The notes under the pieces were generated by a model that saw nothing but the letters and a program-made list of their open reading frames with translations, had not been told where the DNA came from and did no database searches. Positions 1 through 8,282 of a stretch of 42,664 bases of DNA are shown here, piece by piece; position 1 is the first letter of the stretch; every line of letters starts with the position of its first letter. Made by a program: the position numbers and the translations under genes. This DNA comes from Cyanothece sp. BG0011 (GTDB lineage Bacteria > Cyanobacteriota > Cyanobacteriia > Cyanobacteriales > Microcystaceae): contig NZ_PRLH01000053.1 in the NCBI RefSeq assembly GCF_003013815.1, positions 1-42,664 on the forward strand, in the 5' to 3' direction.

Positions 1-783
1 TTTACCTTTGAATTTCCCTTTAGTCCTTGGTATCCTGGCTATTTACAGCGAGAAATTGTCAAAAAAGAACTCATTACCCCCGAAGGTGCATGGCCGACCT
101 ACTTTTTAGATAACCATGATATTCCGAGACATTTATCCCGTTGGATTGAATGTAGTTTATGTACTAATCCTCTAGGTATTGCTCAAGCAGCAGCCGCTAT
201 TTTATTGACCATTCGAGGCACTCCTTTTCTCTACTATGGTCAAGAAATTGGCATGGTAGACAATTTAGATATTCCTCCCGATCAAATTAAAGATCAAGCT
301 ATTGTTAAAAGCGATAGCGGAGAATCACCACCTCCTAGGGATAGTGCCAGAACACCGATGCAATGGAATGACTCCGTTAATGCCGGGTTTAGCTTTGGAA
401 AAGACGTTGAACCTTGGCTTCCTGTTAATAAAAATTACACAGAAAAAAATGTAGAAAAAGAGTTAAAAGATCCCCATTCTTTACTCAATTTTTATCGACA
501 GTTAATTAAAGCTAGAAAAAATAGCGAAGCGTTACAAGTTGGTCGTTGGCATAGTTTAATTCATTATCCTTATGAACATTTAGCTTACACCCGAAAAACG
601 GAAGCAGAAACGGTATTAGTTTTAATCAACTTTTCCTATGAAAAAGAGTTAACCGTAGATGAATATATTGCCCCTTATACTTGGGAAATATTAGTTTCTA
701 ATGAGAGGGAAGTGGGTAAAATGATTGACTTACCCTCTAAGTTATATCCCTTTGAAGTTTCCGTATTAAGACGCGATAATTAA
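1..783 (+). CDS. GH13 alpha-glucosidase/alpha-amylase family protein, C-terminal part
   Basis: The frame is open from the first base, so the 5' end lies outside the window. About 260 residues are visible. Near the start is FLDNHDIPR, which matches conserved region IV of glycoside hydrolase family 13, with the His-Asp pair that stabilises the transition state. It is followed by the typical GTPFLYYGQEIGM segment and then DSARTPMQW, which is usual in oligo-1,6-glucosidase and trehalose-synthase-like members. The last 90 or so residues form the C-terminal beta domain. The protein should hydrolyse or rearrange alpha-glucosides in the cytoplasm. Exact substrate (isomaltose-type, sucrose, trehalose synthesis) cannot be read from this part. 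Confidence 0.85.
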   Translation, partial: FTFEFPFSPWYPGYLQREIVKKELITPEGAWPTYFLDNHDIPRHLSRWIECSLCTNPLGIAQAAAAILLTIRGTPFLYYGQEIGMVDNLDIPPDQIKDQAIVKSDSGESPPPRDSARTPMQWNDSVNAGFSFGKDVEPWLPVNKNYTEKNVEKELKDPHSLLNFYRQLIKARKNSEALQVGRWHSLIHYPYEHLAYTRKTEAETVLVLINFSYEKELTVDEYIAPYTWEILVSNEREVGKMIDLPSKLYPFEVSVLRRDN

Positions 784-846
784 CTGTAATTTTATAAGTT
801 GAAGATTTCAGGGAATGATCCCTTGTTATCGACTCAAGTTTCCTTA

Positions 847-861
847 ATACATATAATGTAT
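847..861 (+). promoter_or_regulatory. Promoter -10 box inside an inverted repeat upstream of brnT
   Basis: A perfect TATAAT lies at 852-857, embedded in the inverted repeat ATACAT-ATA-ATGTAT (847-861). The brnT ATG is at 864, so transcription from this -10 would begin at or next to the start codon. No Shine-Dalgarno sequence precedes the ATG, consistent with a leaderless transcript. The palindrome over the -10 box is where an autorepressing antitoxin would be expected to bind. No good -35 box is visible. Confidence 0.5.
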
Positions 862-863
862 GT

Positions 864-1130
864 ATGAGCTTTGAATATGATCCCCAAAAAGCAAAAACCA
901 ATCAGCAAAAGCATGGAGTTTCCTTTGCAGAAGCTGAAATGGTCTTTTTTGATCCCCTAGCGATTCACGATCTCGATCCTGATTCTCTAACAGAAGAACG
1001 TTTTATCGCCGTGGGGATGGGAAACACAGGATCGCTATTAGTGGTTATTTATACCCTACGAGGTGAAATAATCCGATTAATTTCTGCTCGTCGTGCGACA
1101 AAACAGGAGAGAAAAACTTATGAAACCTGA
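864..1130 (+). CDS. brnT: BrnT family type II toxin
   Basis: An 88-residue protein with the BrnT pattern: FEYDPQKAKTNQQKHGVSF at the N terminus (Trp/Tyr-Asp-x-x-Lys-Ala-x-x-Asn...Lys-His-Gly), an acidic middle, a conserved Glu-Arg-Phe, and IRLISARRATKQER near the end. In the family, BrnT is a ribonuclease with a RelE-like fold, neutralised by BrnA. The ATG at 864 fits the family length. The stop overlaps the start of the antitoxin gene by 11 bases, so translation is probably coupled. The toxin-first order is the normal brnTA arrangement. Confidence 0.88.
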   Translation: MSFEYDPQKAKTNQQKHGVSFAEAEMVFFDPLAIHDLDPDSLTEERFIAVGMGNTGSLLVVIYTLRGEIIRLISARRATKQERKTYET

Positions 1131-1374
1131 ATATGATTTTTCTAAAGGAAAACGAGGTGCAATTATTCCATCTACGGGAAAAACACGGATTACCATTTAT
1201 CTAGATGATGATATTCTAGCTAACTTTCGAGAACAAGCAGAAGAAAAAGGAACTGGCTACCAAACCCTAATTAATGAAGTTTTAAAGCAACATATCCAAT
1301 CTTCTTCTGAACGATCGCTTACTGAAGCAGATTTACGTCGTATTCTTCGGGAAGAATTATCAGAAATACGATAA
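1120..1374 (+). CDS. brnA: BrnA family antitoxin
   Basis: An 84-residue protein beginning MKPEYDFSKGKRG, a typical BrnA opening, followed by a ribbon-helix-helix segment (TRITIYLDDDILANFREQA, then a helix ending LINEVLKQHI). The ATG at 1120 is preferred over the in-frame GTG at 1093 because AGGAGA sits at 1105-1110 and the family start motif begins here. BrnA binds and inhibits BrnT and represses its own operon through the ribbon-helix-helix domain. It overlaps brnT by 11 bases. A polar, charged C-terminal extension (EADLRRILREELSEIR) follows the DNA-binding part. Confidence 0.87.
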   Translation: MKPEYDFSKGKRGAIIPSTGKTRITIYLDDDILANFREQAEEKGTGYQTLINEVLKQHIQSSSERSLTEADLRRILREELSEIR

Positions 1375-1401
1375 GATTCCTTGTTTAAGACTTGACAGTT
1401 T

Positions 1402-1437
1402 GCGATCGCTTTTTTTACTGACTTGGGAAGCGATCGC
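1402..1437. repeat. Pair of HIP1 octamers forming an inverted repeat
   Basis: GCGATCGCTT (1402-1411) and AAGCGATCGC (1428-1437) are perfect 10-base inverted copies around a 16-base spacer containing seven T. Each contains the cyanobacterial HIP1 palindrome GCGATCGC. The pair lies between the convergent ends of brnA and the hydroquinone reductase gene, where a terminator would be useful, but the T run is inside the loop rather than after the stem. Confidence 0.6.
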
Positions 1438-1457
1438 TTGATATAATCTTGTAACGA

Positions 1458-2414
1458 TTAAACACCCCTTCCATGAGGATAGTTAAAATCAATATCGGGT
1501 CCAACAGGAACAACTCCCGTCGGATTAATGGTTTTATGACTTTGATAATAATGTCCTTTAATATGCTTAAAATTAACGGTTTCTGCTACTTGGGGAAATT
1601 GATATAATTCTCTGACATATCCCCATAAATTCGGATAATCCACAATCCGCTTTTTATTACACTTAAAATGTCCTACATAAACCGGATCAAATCTCACTAA
1701 AGTGGTAAATAATCTCCAGTCTGCCTCTGTTAATTGATCTCCCATTAAATACCGAGAATGAGACAGTCTTTCTTCTATCCAATCTAAGGTTTCAAAGAGA
1801 GGGTTAAAGGCTTCTTCATAAGCGTCTTGAGTCGTGGCAAATCCTGCCTTATAAACCCCATTATTAACTGTATTATAAATTCTATCATTAACTTGATCAA
1901 TCTCGTCTCTTAACCCTTCTGGATAGTAATCTCCGGGTTTGGCCCCAAGATGATCAAATTCACTGTTAAACATCCGAATAATTTCAGCAGATTCATTATT
2001 AACAATGGTATTGTTTTTTTTATCCCATAAAATAGGAACCGTTACCCTTCCCGTATACTTTTCGTCTGCTTTCGTATAAACTTCATACAAATAGTTAGCG
2101 TCATGAATGGGATCAGAAATGACCCCTTCTCCGGGTTTAAAAGTCCAACCATATTCCCCCATAAACCAGTGAACAACAGAGACGGAAATCATTGATTCTA
2201 GTCCTTTAATTGCCCGAAAAATTAGAGTTCTATGGGCCCAAGGACAAGCATAGGAAACATATAAATGATAACGGTTTTCTTCGGCTTTAAATCCGTCTTT
2301 TCCATCTTTGGTTATCCAATGACGAAACTGAGATTGTTGGCGAACAAAACGCCCTCCTGTACTCTTGGTATCGTACCATTGATCCTGCCAAACCCCATCA
2401 ATTAATAATCCCAT
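1458..2414 (-). CDS. Glutathionyl-hydroquinone reductase (GST superfamily, YqjG/EcGS-HQR type)
   Basis: A 318-residue GST-fold enzyme. The N-terminal thioredoxin-like domain carries YACPWAHR, with Cys57 as the expected catalytic cysteine of the Xi-class/glutathionyl-hydroquinone reductases. Further family blocks are PILWDKKNNTIVNNESAEI (glutathione binding) and LTEADWRLFTTLVRFDPVY in the helical domain. Length matches the family (about 310-330). It reduces glutathionyl adducts of hydroquinones in the cytoplasm. The start ATG lies 12 bases after the stop of the upstream glycosyltransferase on the same strand, so it is probably the last gene of an operon. The specific quinone substrate is unknown. 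Confidence 0.9.
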   Translation of the reverse strand: MGLLIDGVWQDQWYDTKSTGGRFVRQQSQFRHWITKDGKDGFKAEENRYHLYVSYACPWAHRTLIFRAIKGLESMISVSVVHWFMGEYGWTFKPGEGVISDPIHDANYLYEVYTKADEKYTGRVTVPILWDKKNNTIVNNESAEIIRMFNSEFDHLGAKPGDYYPEGLRDEIDQVNDRIYNTVNNGVYKAGFATTQDAYEEAFNPLFETLDWIEERLSHSRYLMGDQLTEADWRLFTTLVRFDPVYVGHFKCNKKRIVDYPNLWGYVRELYQFPQVAETVNFKHIKGHYYQSHKTINPTGVVPVGPDIDFNYPHGRGV

Positions 2415-2426
2415 TTTTTGATCATC

Positions 2427-3416
2427 CTAATTTGTTTGTGTGCGTACTTTTTCAGTATAATCCTTTGGTTTCCATTGACGAAATTGTTTTAAAATTAGTT
2501 GCCGTAAGTTAAGGGGTAAATAAGACATTAATAAGCCTAAATTTGTTCTTTTTGATGAACCTAAAACCTGTTTTGATGAGGTTAAAAGTTCTCTTCCTTC
2601 TTGTGTTTTTCCTTGTTCAATTAATCTGAGTCCTAAGTCTTGTTGGGTTTGGGCTAATTTTATTTTTCGCTTTTCTTCTAAGTCTTGATCCTGAAAGTTA
2701 TAATTATCAATACAATATAATTTTGCTTGTAAAAAGTGTAAATTTTGTCCTAAACTGGTTTGTCCTCCATGAAAACGATATTCCATTAAATAGTCGGGTA
2801 AAAAATAGCCTACTTTCTTAATTAATGCAAGTCTAACTAATAAGTCAAAATCTTCACATCCATCAGCTTTAGGGTCCATATAATCCACTTCTTTTAAACA
2901 AGAATAACGGAATAATGTTGACCCTACTTGTAAACTTTGATAATAAAAAGTTTGCCAATCTAAGTCTTGAATAATGCCTTCTTTAAGTTGATCTTTACCC
3001 CAACGAATTGTATTTTCTTTTGTGGCAGATTCGACCCTATTACTATTTTTATCAATCACCCAATGGTTAGTACAAACAAAATCAACTTGAGGGTTTTTAT
3101 CTAATATATTAACTGTTTTTTCTAGAAACTCTGGGGTTAAGGCATCATCATCATCAAACTTGATAAAATAGTCTCCTTTAGATGCTTCAAAACCCGATCG
3201 CATATTACGACTTCTTCCTATATTTTTCTCATGACGAATATAACGAATTCGACTGTCTTGAAATCCTGCAACAACTTCCGAAGTATTATCAGGAGAAGCA
3301 TCGTCACAGATAATTAATTCAAAATCGGAATAGGTTTGATTAAGAACAGTATTAACCGCATAGGTAAGATAATGGGAACGGTTATAAGTTGGAATACAAA
3401 CACTGACTTTAACCAT
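2427..3416 (-). CDS. Glycosyltransferase family 2
   Basis: A 329-residue protein with the GT-A fold signature of family 2: VSVCIPTYNRSHYL at the N terminus, FELIICDDASPDNT (nucleotide-binding Asp pair), NIGRSRNMRSGF, and the metal-binding DDDD cluster in YFIKFDDDD. No transmembrane segment is evident; the C-terminal third is helical and charged. It presumably transfers a sugar from a nucleotide donor onto an envelope glycan or secondary product; donor and acceptor cannot be deduced. It sits 6 bases downstream of the 3423-4442 gene and 12 bases upstream of the hydroquinone reductase gene. Confidence 0.88.
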   Translation of the reverse strand: MVKVSVCIPTYNRSHYLTYAVNTVLNQTYSDFELIICDDASPDNTSEVVAGFQDSRIRYIRHEKNIGRSRNMRSGFEASKGDYFIKFDDDDALTPEFLEKTVNILDKNPQVDFVCTNHWVIDKNSNRVESATKENTIRWGKDQLKEGIIQDLDWQTFYYQSLQVGSTLFRYSCLKEVDYMDPKADGCEDFDLLVRLALIKKVGYFLPDYLMEYRFHGGQTSLGQNLHFLQAKLYCIDNYNFQDQDLEEKRKIKLAQTQQDLGLRLIEQGKTQEGRELLTSSKQVLGSSKRTNLGLLMSYLPLNLRQLILKQFRQWKPKDYTEKVRTQTN

Positions 3417-3422
3417 GATTTT

Positions 3423-4442
3423 TTAAGAAATAGTGCGCTTAATTTTTCCCATAATTCCTTGCAGTTTTCGAGTTGCTTTCGTCAAGGAAGTCGGGGGAAT
3501 TAATTGACTGGGTTTTTGTTCAGGATTTTTCAAAAAACGATAATGTAAAAAGGTATCTTTATAGTTAATATCTGCATCTTCTCCTTGACACAAACGGGCG
3601 AAAGATGCTGAGGAATAATTCATATAATGAATACGATGAATTGGCTTTAATCCTTGTTCATTGTAAAGGACATTATCGATGTTCACAAAAGGATCAGCGT
3701 CAGCACAATTTCCGGTTCTATCTTGTCCGTCTGAACTTTGGGTAAAGTTGTAAATGGGTCGTTCACACCGTAAAGTTAGATAGTTATAGAGAAAAACATC
3801 ATCCCACCAGCCAATTCTATTAATCCATTCAACTTCTCTTTTGTTAATCAATTTATCTTCTAATTCTGCTAATTCTTCGGGAGGAAATAATCCTTTTTTT
3901 GAGCCGAAAAAACTAGCATCATGAATTTTAGGTCTGACTTGTTCTTCTGTATAGCAACCACTGGCTTCTATAATAGGAATATTTAGGGCTGCATTTTCCG
4001 TTGATTTACGATGTTCCCAGTCATCAAAGACAAAATCATAATCTTCTAACTTCTTAAATACATCGTCAACAGACTTCATGGCTAAATTATCAGCTTCGTA
4101 AAAAATAAACTGATCAAATTCCCCATCAAAGGCGACAAATTTACGATGTAAATGCCCCTTATACCATCTGGGCCGACTAGCTTTACTTTCTTTATTTCTA
4201 GGATGGGCTTCCCAAACTTTATGAGCAAACTTTTCCCATCTATCAATAGAGAATTGATTCTCAAATAAACTCAAATTCGATCTATTTTTGATCTCCGCTT
4301 TGACCTTATCTAAACGATTATCATAGGGAATAATACAAATGGGTAGTGAAGGACTGACATTAACTTCAATACTATTGAGTAATGCTATGAGTTGATCGTA
4401 AACGACATCATTAGCTAGGGTATAAATTCCTTGAGATACCAT
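3423..4442 (-). CDS. Glycosyltransferase-like protein (cyanobacterial Npun_R2821/R2823-type family)
   Basis: A 339-residue cytoplasmic protein opening MVSQGIYTLANDVVYDQLIALLNS, followed by LPICIIPYDNRLDKV, which resembles the start of GT-A transferases that read sugar nucleotides. Around residue 110-120 comes FIFYEADNLAM, with an Asp-x-Asp-like acidic pair, and DDVFLYNYL further on. I recall this pattern from a cyanobacterial family named after Npun_R2821/Npun_R2823 with no tested function; the name is from memory. Its place between a small membrane protein (17-base gap) and a family 2 glycosyltransferase (6-base gap) supports a role in glycan assembly. Substrate unknown. Confidence 0.65.
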   Translation of the reverse strand: MVSQGIYTLANDVVYDQLIALLNSIEVNVSPSLPICIIPYDNRLDKVKAEIKNRSNLSLFENQFSIDRWEKFAHKVWEAHPRNKESKASRPRWYKGHLHRKFVAFDGEFDQFIFYEADNLAMKSVDDVFKKLEDYDFVFDDWEHRKSTENAALNIPIIEASGCYTEEQVRPKIHDASFFGSKKGLFPPEELAELEDKLINKREVEWINRIGWWDDVFLYNYLTLRCERPIYNFTQSSDGQDRTGNCADADPFVNIDNVLYNEQGLKPIHRIHYMNYSSASFARLCQGEDADINYKDTFLHYRFLKNPEQKPSQLIPPTSLTKATRKLQGIMGKIKRTIS

Positions 4443-4459
4443 AATTTTTCCTTGAATTT

Positions 4460-4642
4460 TTATGGTTTATTAACTAAGATTTGACCAATCTGATACACTT
4501 CAAACCCAATAAATAAACATAAAATAATGGTAACCAATTTATTGAGCCAAGGAATGTTACCTTTTCCGAAGAAAGAGGCCACAAGTTTAGCAATTACAAT
4601 TCCCATGGCCATGCAAACTAAAATTTTACCTAAGTTAGTCAT
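4460..4642 (-). CDS. Small membrane protein, 60 aa, unknown function
   Basis: A 60-residue protein with two predicted transmembrane helices (about residues 4-24 and 35-55) separated by a short loop (KGNIPWLNK). I do not recognise the family. The ATG at 4642 is preceded by a purine-rich stretch in the minus orientation (aattagaggtaaac), which would serve as ribosome binding site. It lies 17 bases upstream of the glycosyltransferase-like gene and is probably the first gene of that group. A membrane anchor or scaffold for the two transferases is conceivable, but that is inference. Confidence 0.7.
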   Translation of the reverse strand: MTNLGKILVCMAMGIVIAKLVASFFGKGNIPWLNKLVTIILCLFIGFEVYQIGQILVNKP

Positions 4643-4706
4643 TTGTTTACCTCTAATTAATCTTTATGTTAGTAGAAACGATGTCAAGATAAGTTTAAAT
4701 TAGGAA

Positions 4707-6116
4707 CTACTGAGAAAAGCTACCATCAGGTAAAATGGTATTTTCTAGGTTAGCACCTTCCATATTCGCCCCCCCTAAATTGGCTCCTTCTAAGTTACTT
4801 TTAATCAGTCTTGTGTATTTTAGTTTAGCATTAAGTAAGTTAGCAAATTTAAAATTAGTTTCGGTTAAATTAGCCCCATTTAAAATGGCTCCTTCGAGGT
4901 TGGCTCTTTCAAGGTTGGCTCCTTCGAGGTTGGCCTCCATGAGATTCACCCCTTCTAAATTGGCTCCTTCTAAATTAGCTCCTGTTAGGGTAACACCTTT
5001 TAAGTAAGCATTGCTAAGATTGACTCCCCTTAAGTCAGCATTGGTCAGGTCAGAATCTTTGAGGTTAGAATCTTTTAAGTTGGCCCCGGCTAAGTTTGCC
5101 CCTGTTAAATTCCCTTGTCGCAAACTGAGATGACGTAAATAACAGCCTTGACAGTTTTTGCTGGTTAAAAGCAGTCTGACAGTGCGCCCTCGCCAATACA
5201 TAAACCCAGTCGTCCCGATCAAGGCCAAGGCCACCATAATACTGATGCTTAAAATGACTGATTTTAAAGAATAGTGAGTGAGGATGGGGTTAAAAGATGT
5301 TTTTCTTTCGATGCTCAACGGTTCTAATGCTTGATAAGCCCTTAAGGCATCAACAAAGCGATCGCTTTGTTTCGGTGCCGTCATTTTCCTTAACCATCGT
5401 CTAAAACGGGGATGAAGGTGAAGGAGTAAATGTTGATAATGGAGTTGATACCCATGAGGATCAAGTAATTGATTAATATTGTGGGCTGACGTGCCAGTCA
5501 ACAGACAAACCAGTGTCGCCCCCACACTGTAAAGATCGGAGGCGGTGGTGAGTTCACGGTTAAACATTTCTTCGGGGGGCATAAACCCCACTGTCCCCCG
5601 AATGCTACTACTCATGCCGAGATCAGAACCCCCCATGCGAGCAAAGCCAAAGTCAATTAAATAGACTTTTAACCCATTATTCGGGTCAATTAGGATGTTA
5701 TCTGGCTTAATATCCCCATGAATGATAGGAGGATTCTGTTTTTGTAAATAGATGAGGATTGCTAAGAGATTGAGGGCAACTTGTTTAATTTCTGGGGGGG
5801 TTAACCCTTTAACTTGCCCTAGGGACTGTGCTTGTTTATATTCTTGAACTAAACAAAAGCCGTTGGGGGTTTCAAAGGAGTCGAGATAACGGGGAATACT
5901 GGCTAGATTCAGCGATCGCAATACCTTAATTTCTGATTGATGGGCCTGGTAACTATTCCAATTGCCAATTTTCGCAAATTGATATTGTTTAATGACCACG
6001 GTTTTTTGGGTATCAAGATGGGAGGCCAGATAAGTCACCCGTCCTCCCGTACTGTTTTTTCCTAGGACTTGTTCTATGTGGTAGTTGTACTGTGAAAAGT
6101 CGGGATATCTAGCCAT
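4707..6116 (-). CDS. Serine/threonine protein kinase with C-terminal pentapeptide repeats
   Basis: A 469-residue protein. Residues 10-265 form a Hanks-type kinase domain: Gly-rich loop VLGKNSTGG, Lys43 in VVIKQY, helix-C Glu62, catalytic loop HGDIKPDN (Asp135, Asn140), and DFG at 155-157. The catalytic loop has Gly in place of Arg in HRD, so this is a non-RD kinase. One transmembrane helix spans about 286-308, followed by NCQGC and then about 25 A(D/N)Lxx pentapeptide repeats (331-465), predicted to fold as a right-handed beta helix on the far side of the membrane. The architecture resembles cyanobacterial SpkB-like kinases. Targets are unknown. The four-gene group downstream (64-base gap) may be cotranscribed. 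Confidence 0.9.
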   Translation of the reverse strand: MARYPDFSQYNYHIEQVLGKNSTGGRVTYLASHLDTQKTVVIKQYQFAKIGNWNSYQAHQSEIKVLRSLNLASIPRYLDSFETPNGFCLVQEYKQAQSLGQVKGLTPPEIKQVALNLLAILIYLQKQNPPIIHGDIKPDNILIDPNNGLKVYLIDFGFARMGGSDLGMSSSIRGTVGFMPPEEMFNRELTTASDLYSVGATLVCLLTGTSAHNINQLLDPHGYQLHYQHLLLHLHPRFRRWLRKMTAPKQSDRFVDALRAYQALEPLSIERKTSFNPILTHYSLKSVILSISIMVALALIGTTGFMYWRGRTVRLLLTSKNCQGCYLRHLSLRQGNLTGANLAGANLKDSNLKDSDLTNADLRGVNLSNAYLKGVTLTGANLEGANLEGVNLMEANLEGANLERANLEGAILNGANLTETNFKFANLLNAKLKYTRLIKSNLEGANLGGANMEGANLENTILPDGSFSQ

Positions 6117-6153
6117 ATTCCCTCCAGGTCAAAGAATCAGTCCTTATTAGGAG

Positions 6154-8067
6154 TTATTGCCCCTCAAAATAGTCTTCTAATGCCTGTTGCACAATTTGAT
6201 TCATGGGTCGTTTTTCCTCCTGGGAGGCTTGTTTGAGACGGGCAAACATAGCATCAGGAACGCTGACCCGGTGTTGATTTTTGCGAACCCGGCGACGTTT
6301 TTGGGGCTGATAGCTTTGAGAGAAGGTTCTCAGGGCATCAAAGCTGACTCGTTGACAAAATTGCCCAAAACTCTCGTTATCGATTTTCTCTGCTTTATAG
6401 TAGGCAAACAAGGGTTCTAGGAAGCTCTCAATGTCTTTTTCTGGTAATTTCTCAATGTAGGGTTGAGCCAGTTGGGTTTGGTTGGGATCGCCCCCTAACC
6501 ACACTTGATACATTCCGGGGGCGCTGCCTACAAACCCTAATTCGGCCATGTAGGGACGGGCGCAACCGTTAGGACATCCAGTCATTCTAATGACGATGGG
6601 TTCCCCTCCTAGGCCCAGATGGTCTAAAACCCCATTAATCCGCTCTAAAATCCCTGGTAACGCCCGTTCTGACTCGGTGATGGCTAATCCGCAGGTGGGC
6701 AGTGCGGGACAGGCCATGGAATACCGGGTTAAGGTATCGATTTTTTCGGGGTCGATAACAATGCCACAGTGGAGCAAAATGTTGTCGATGCCGGCTTTAT
6801 GGTCTGGGTCAATCTCATAGATAATGAGGTTATGATTAGCGGTTAAACGCATGGGTAGGGCGTATTCGTCCGTAATCTTTTTCAACGCGGTTTTTAGCTG
6901 AAAACTGCCCTCATCTTTCACCCGGCCATTTTCGATGGAGATCCCTAAAAAGAGCTTACCGTCTCCCTGTTCGTGCCAGCCGAGATAATCTTCATATTTC
7001 CAGTCTGGGAGGGGTTTAAAGGGTTCTAGGGCTTTGCCGAAGTAGTCTTCTACCTTCCCCCTAAATTTTTCGATTCCCCAATCAGAAATCAGGTATTTCA
7101 TGCGAGCGTGACGGCGTTGGGTGCGATCGCCGTAGTCCCGTTGGGTGGCTAAGATGGCTTTGAGCAAGTCAAACACCTCGTCTTTGGTCACATAGCCCAA
7201 GGGATCAGCTAATCTGGCAAAGGTTTCTTCTTTGTTGTGGGTGCGTCCCATTCCACCGCCGGTGAGGACGTTAAACCCGAGTAATTCCTCGTTATCATCG
7301 GTTATCACCACTAAACTAACGTCGTGGGTGTAGAGATCGATGGAGTTATCCCCTGGTACGGTGACGCTACATTTAAATTTACGGGGCATATAATGTTGCC
7401 CGTAAAGGGGTTCTTCGCTATCTTTAATCAGGGTTCCGTTGCCGTTCCGTTGACGGGCTGCCACCACTTCGGGATCTTCTTCGACGCTGATGGCTTTTTC
7501 TCCATCTAACCAAATTTCGTAATAGGCATTGGTTTGGGGTCGCAAGAGATCGGCGATTTTATCGGCGTATTCCCAAGCATATTGGTAATCTGGGCGATTT
7601 TTATAGGGGGCTGGCGGGGCCATGACGTTGCGATTGAGATCCCCACAAGCTCCCAGGGTTGATCCCATGCTCTTGACAATAGAGGCGATCGCTGACTTCA
7701 GATTTTTCTTTAAAATTCCATGAAGTTGAAACCCTTGTCGGGTGGTGACTCGTAAGGTTTGGTTGCCATATTCATCACTGAGGCGATCCAAGGTTGAGTA
7801 GAGTTGCGGTGGGATAAAGCCCCCTGGGTTACGGGTCCGCAACATCATCTGATAATCTTTTTCTTGTCCTTTAACGCGGTTATCTCGGTTATCTTGTTGA
7901 TAAGATCCATGAAATTTGAGTATTTGAACCGCATCTTGGCTAAAATGGGTACTATCTTCTAATAATTCGCTTTTCAAAGGCTCTCTTAAGAAGTTGCTAC
8001 GTTCTTTAATGTTTTCTAGTTTGGAAACTTTGCGAGTAGGTGAAACAGGAGTTTTGACCATTGCCAT
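6154..8067 (-). CDS. sir: Ferredoxin-sulfite reductase with C-terminal ribbon-helix-helix-like tail
   Basis: A 637-residue enzyme of the sulfite/nitrite reductase family that reduces sulfite to sulfide with six electrons from ferredoxin. The siroheme/4Fe-4S ligands are visible in ACPALPTCG (about Cys453 and Cys459) and GCPNGCARP (about Cys497 and Cys501). Other family blocks are [13 protein letters not shown] and [13 protein letters not shown]. The sulfite type is favoured over nitrite reductase by overall motif pattern and length. The final 47 or so residues are an extra basic stretch ([11 protein letters not shown]) followed by [14 protein letters not shown]...[13 protein letters not shown], which reads like a ribbon-helix-helix DNA-binding fold. 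ATG 8067 is used; Met3 is an alternative. Confidence 0.93.
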   Translation of the reverse strand: MAMVKTPVSPTRKVSKLENIKERSNFLREPLKSELLEDSTHFSQDAVQILKFHGSYQQDNRDNRVKGQEKDYQMMLRTRNPGGFIPPQLYSTLDRLSDEYGNQTLRVTTRQGFQLHGILKKNLKSAIASIVKSMGSTLGACGDLNRNVMAPPAPYKNRPDYQYAWEYADKIADLLRPQTNAYYEIWLDGEKAISVEEDPEVVAARQRNGNGTLIKDSEEPLYGQHYMPRKFKCSVTVPGDNSIDLYTHDVSLVVITDDNEELLGFNVLTGGGMGRTHNKEETFARLADPLGYVTKDEVFDLLKAILATQRDYGDRTQRRHARMKYLISDWGIEKFRGKVEDYFGKALEPFKPLPDWKYEDYLGWHEQGDGKLFLGISIENGRVKDEGSFQLKTALKKITDEYALPMRLTANHNLIIYEIDPDHKAGIDNILLHCGIVIDPEKIDTLTRYSMACPALPTCGLAITESERALPGILERINGVLDHLGLGGEPIVIRMTGCPNGCARPYMAELGFVGSAPGMYQVWLGGDPNQTQLAQPYIEKLPEKDIESFLEPLFAYYKAEKIDNESFGQFCQRVSFDALRTFSQSYQPQKRRRVRKNQHRVSVPDAMFARLKQASQEEKRPMNQIVQQALEDYFEGQ

Positions 8068-8282
8068 GAATATTAAATGCGTTACTAATCTGGCTTTATC
8101 TTTCTATATTGCTCAGTCAGATTATGAGTGACTTTTTCTATCTTAACTGTTTTGAGTCTCTTTGATTCTTTAAAAAATGTGACAGTCTTTTCTTTGTGAC
8201 TCTCATTTTTTTTAGGATCTTGATTTTTTTGAATAAATTTGCTAGATTTTGTATTATTTTAAACATAAAAAGATTAATAAAA

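Noticed and set aside
784-863. Terminator AGGGA-ATGA-TCCCT after the glucosidase gene
   Set aside because: The stem is only five bases and no T run follows.
4735-5007. Plus-strand open frame of 90 codons rich in Leu-Ala-Pro-Ser
   Set aside because: It is the complement of the pentapeptide-repeat part of the kinase gene; the repetitive code keeps the other strand open.
8196-8282. N-terminal extension of the glycosyltransferase from a GTG
   Set aside because: The extra 29 residues do not match the family, whose usual start is the MAIPKKIWF segment at 8283.
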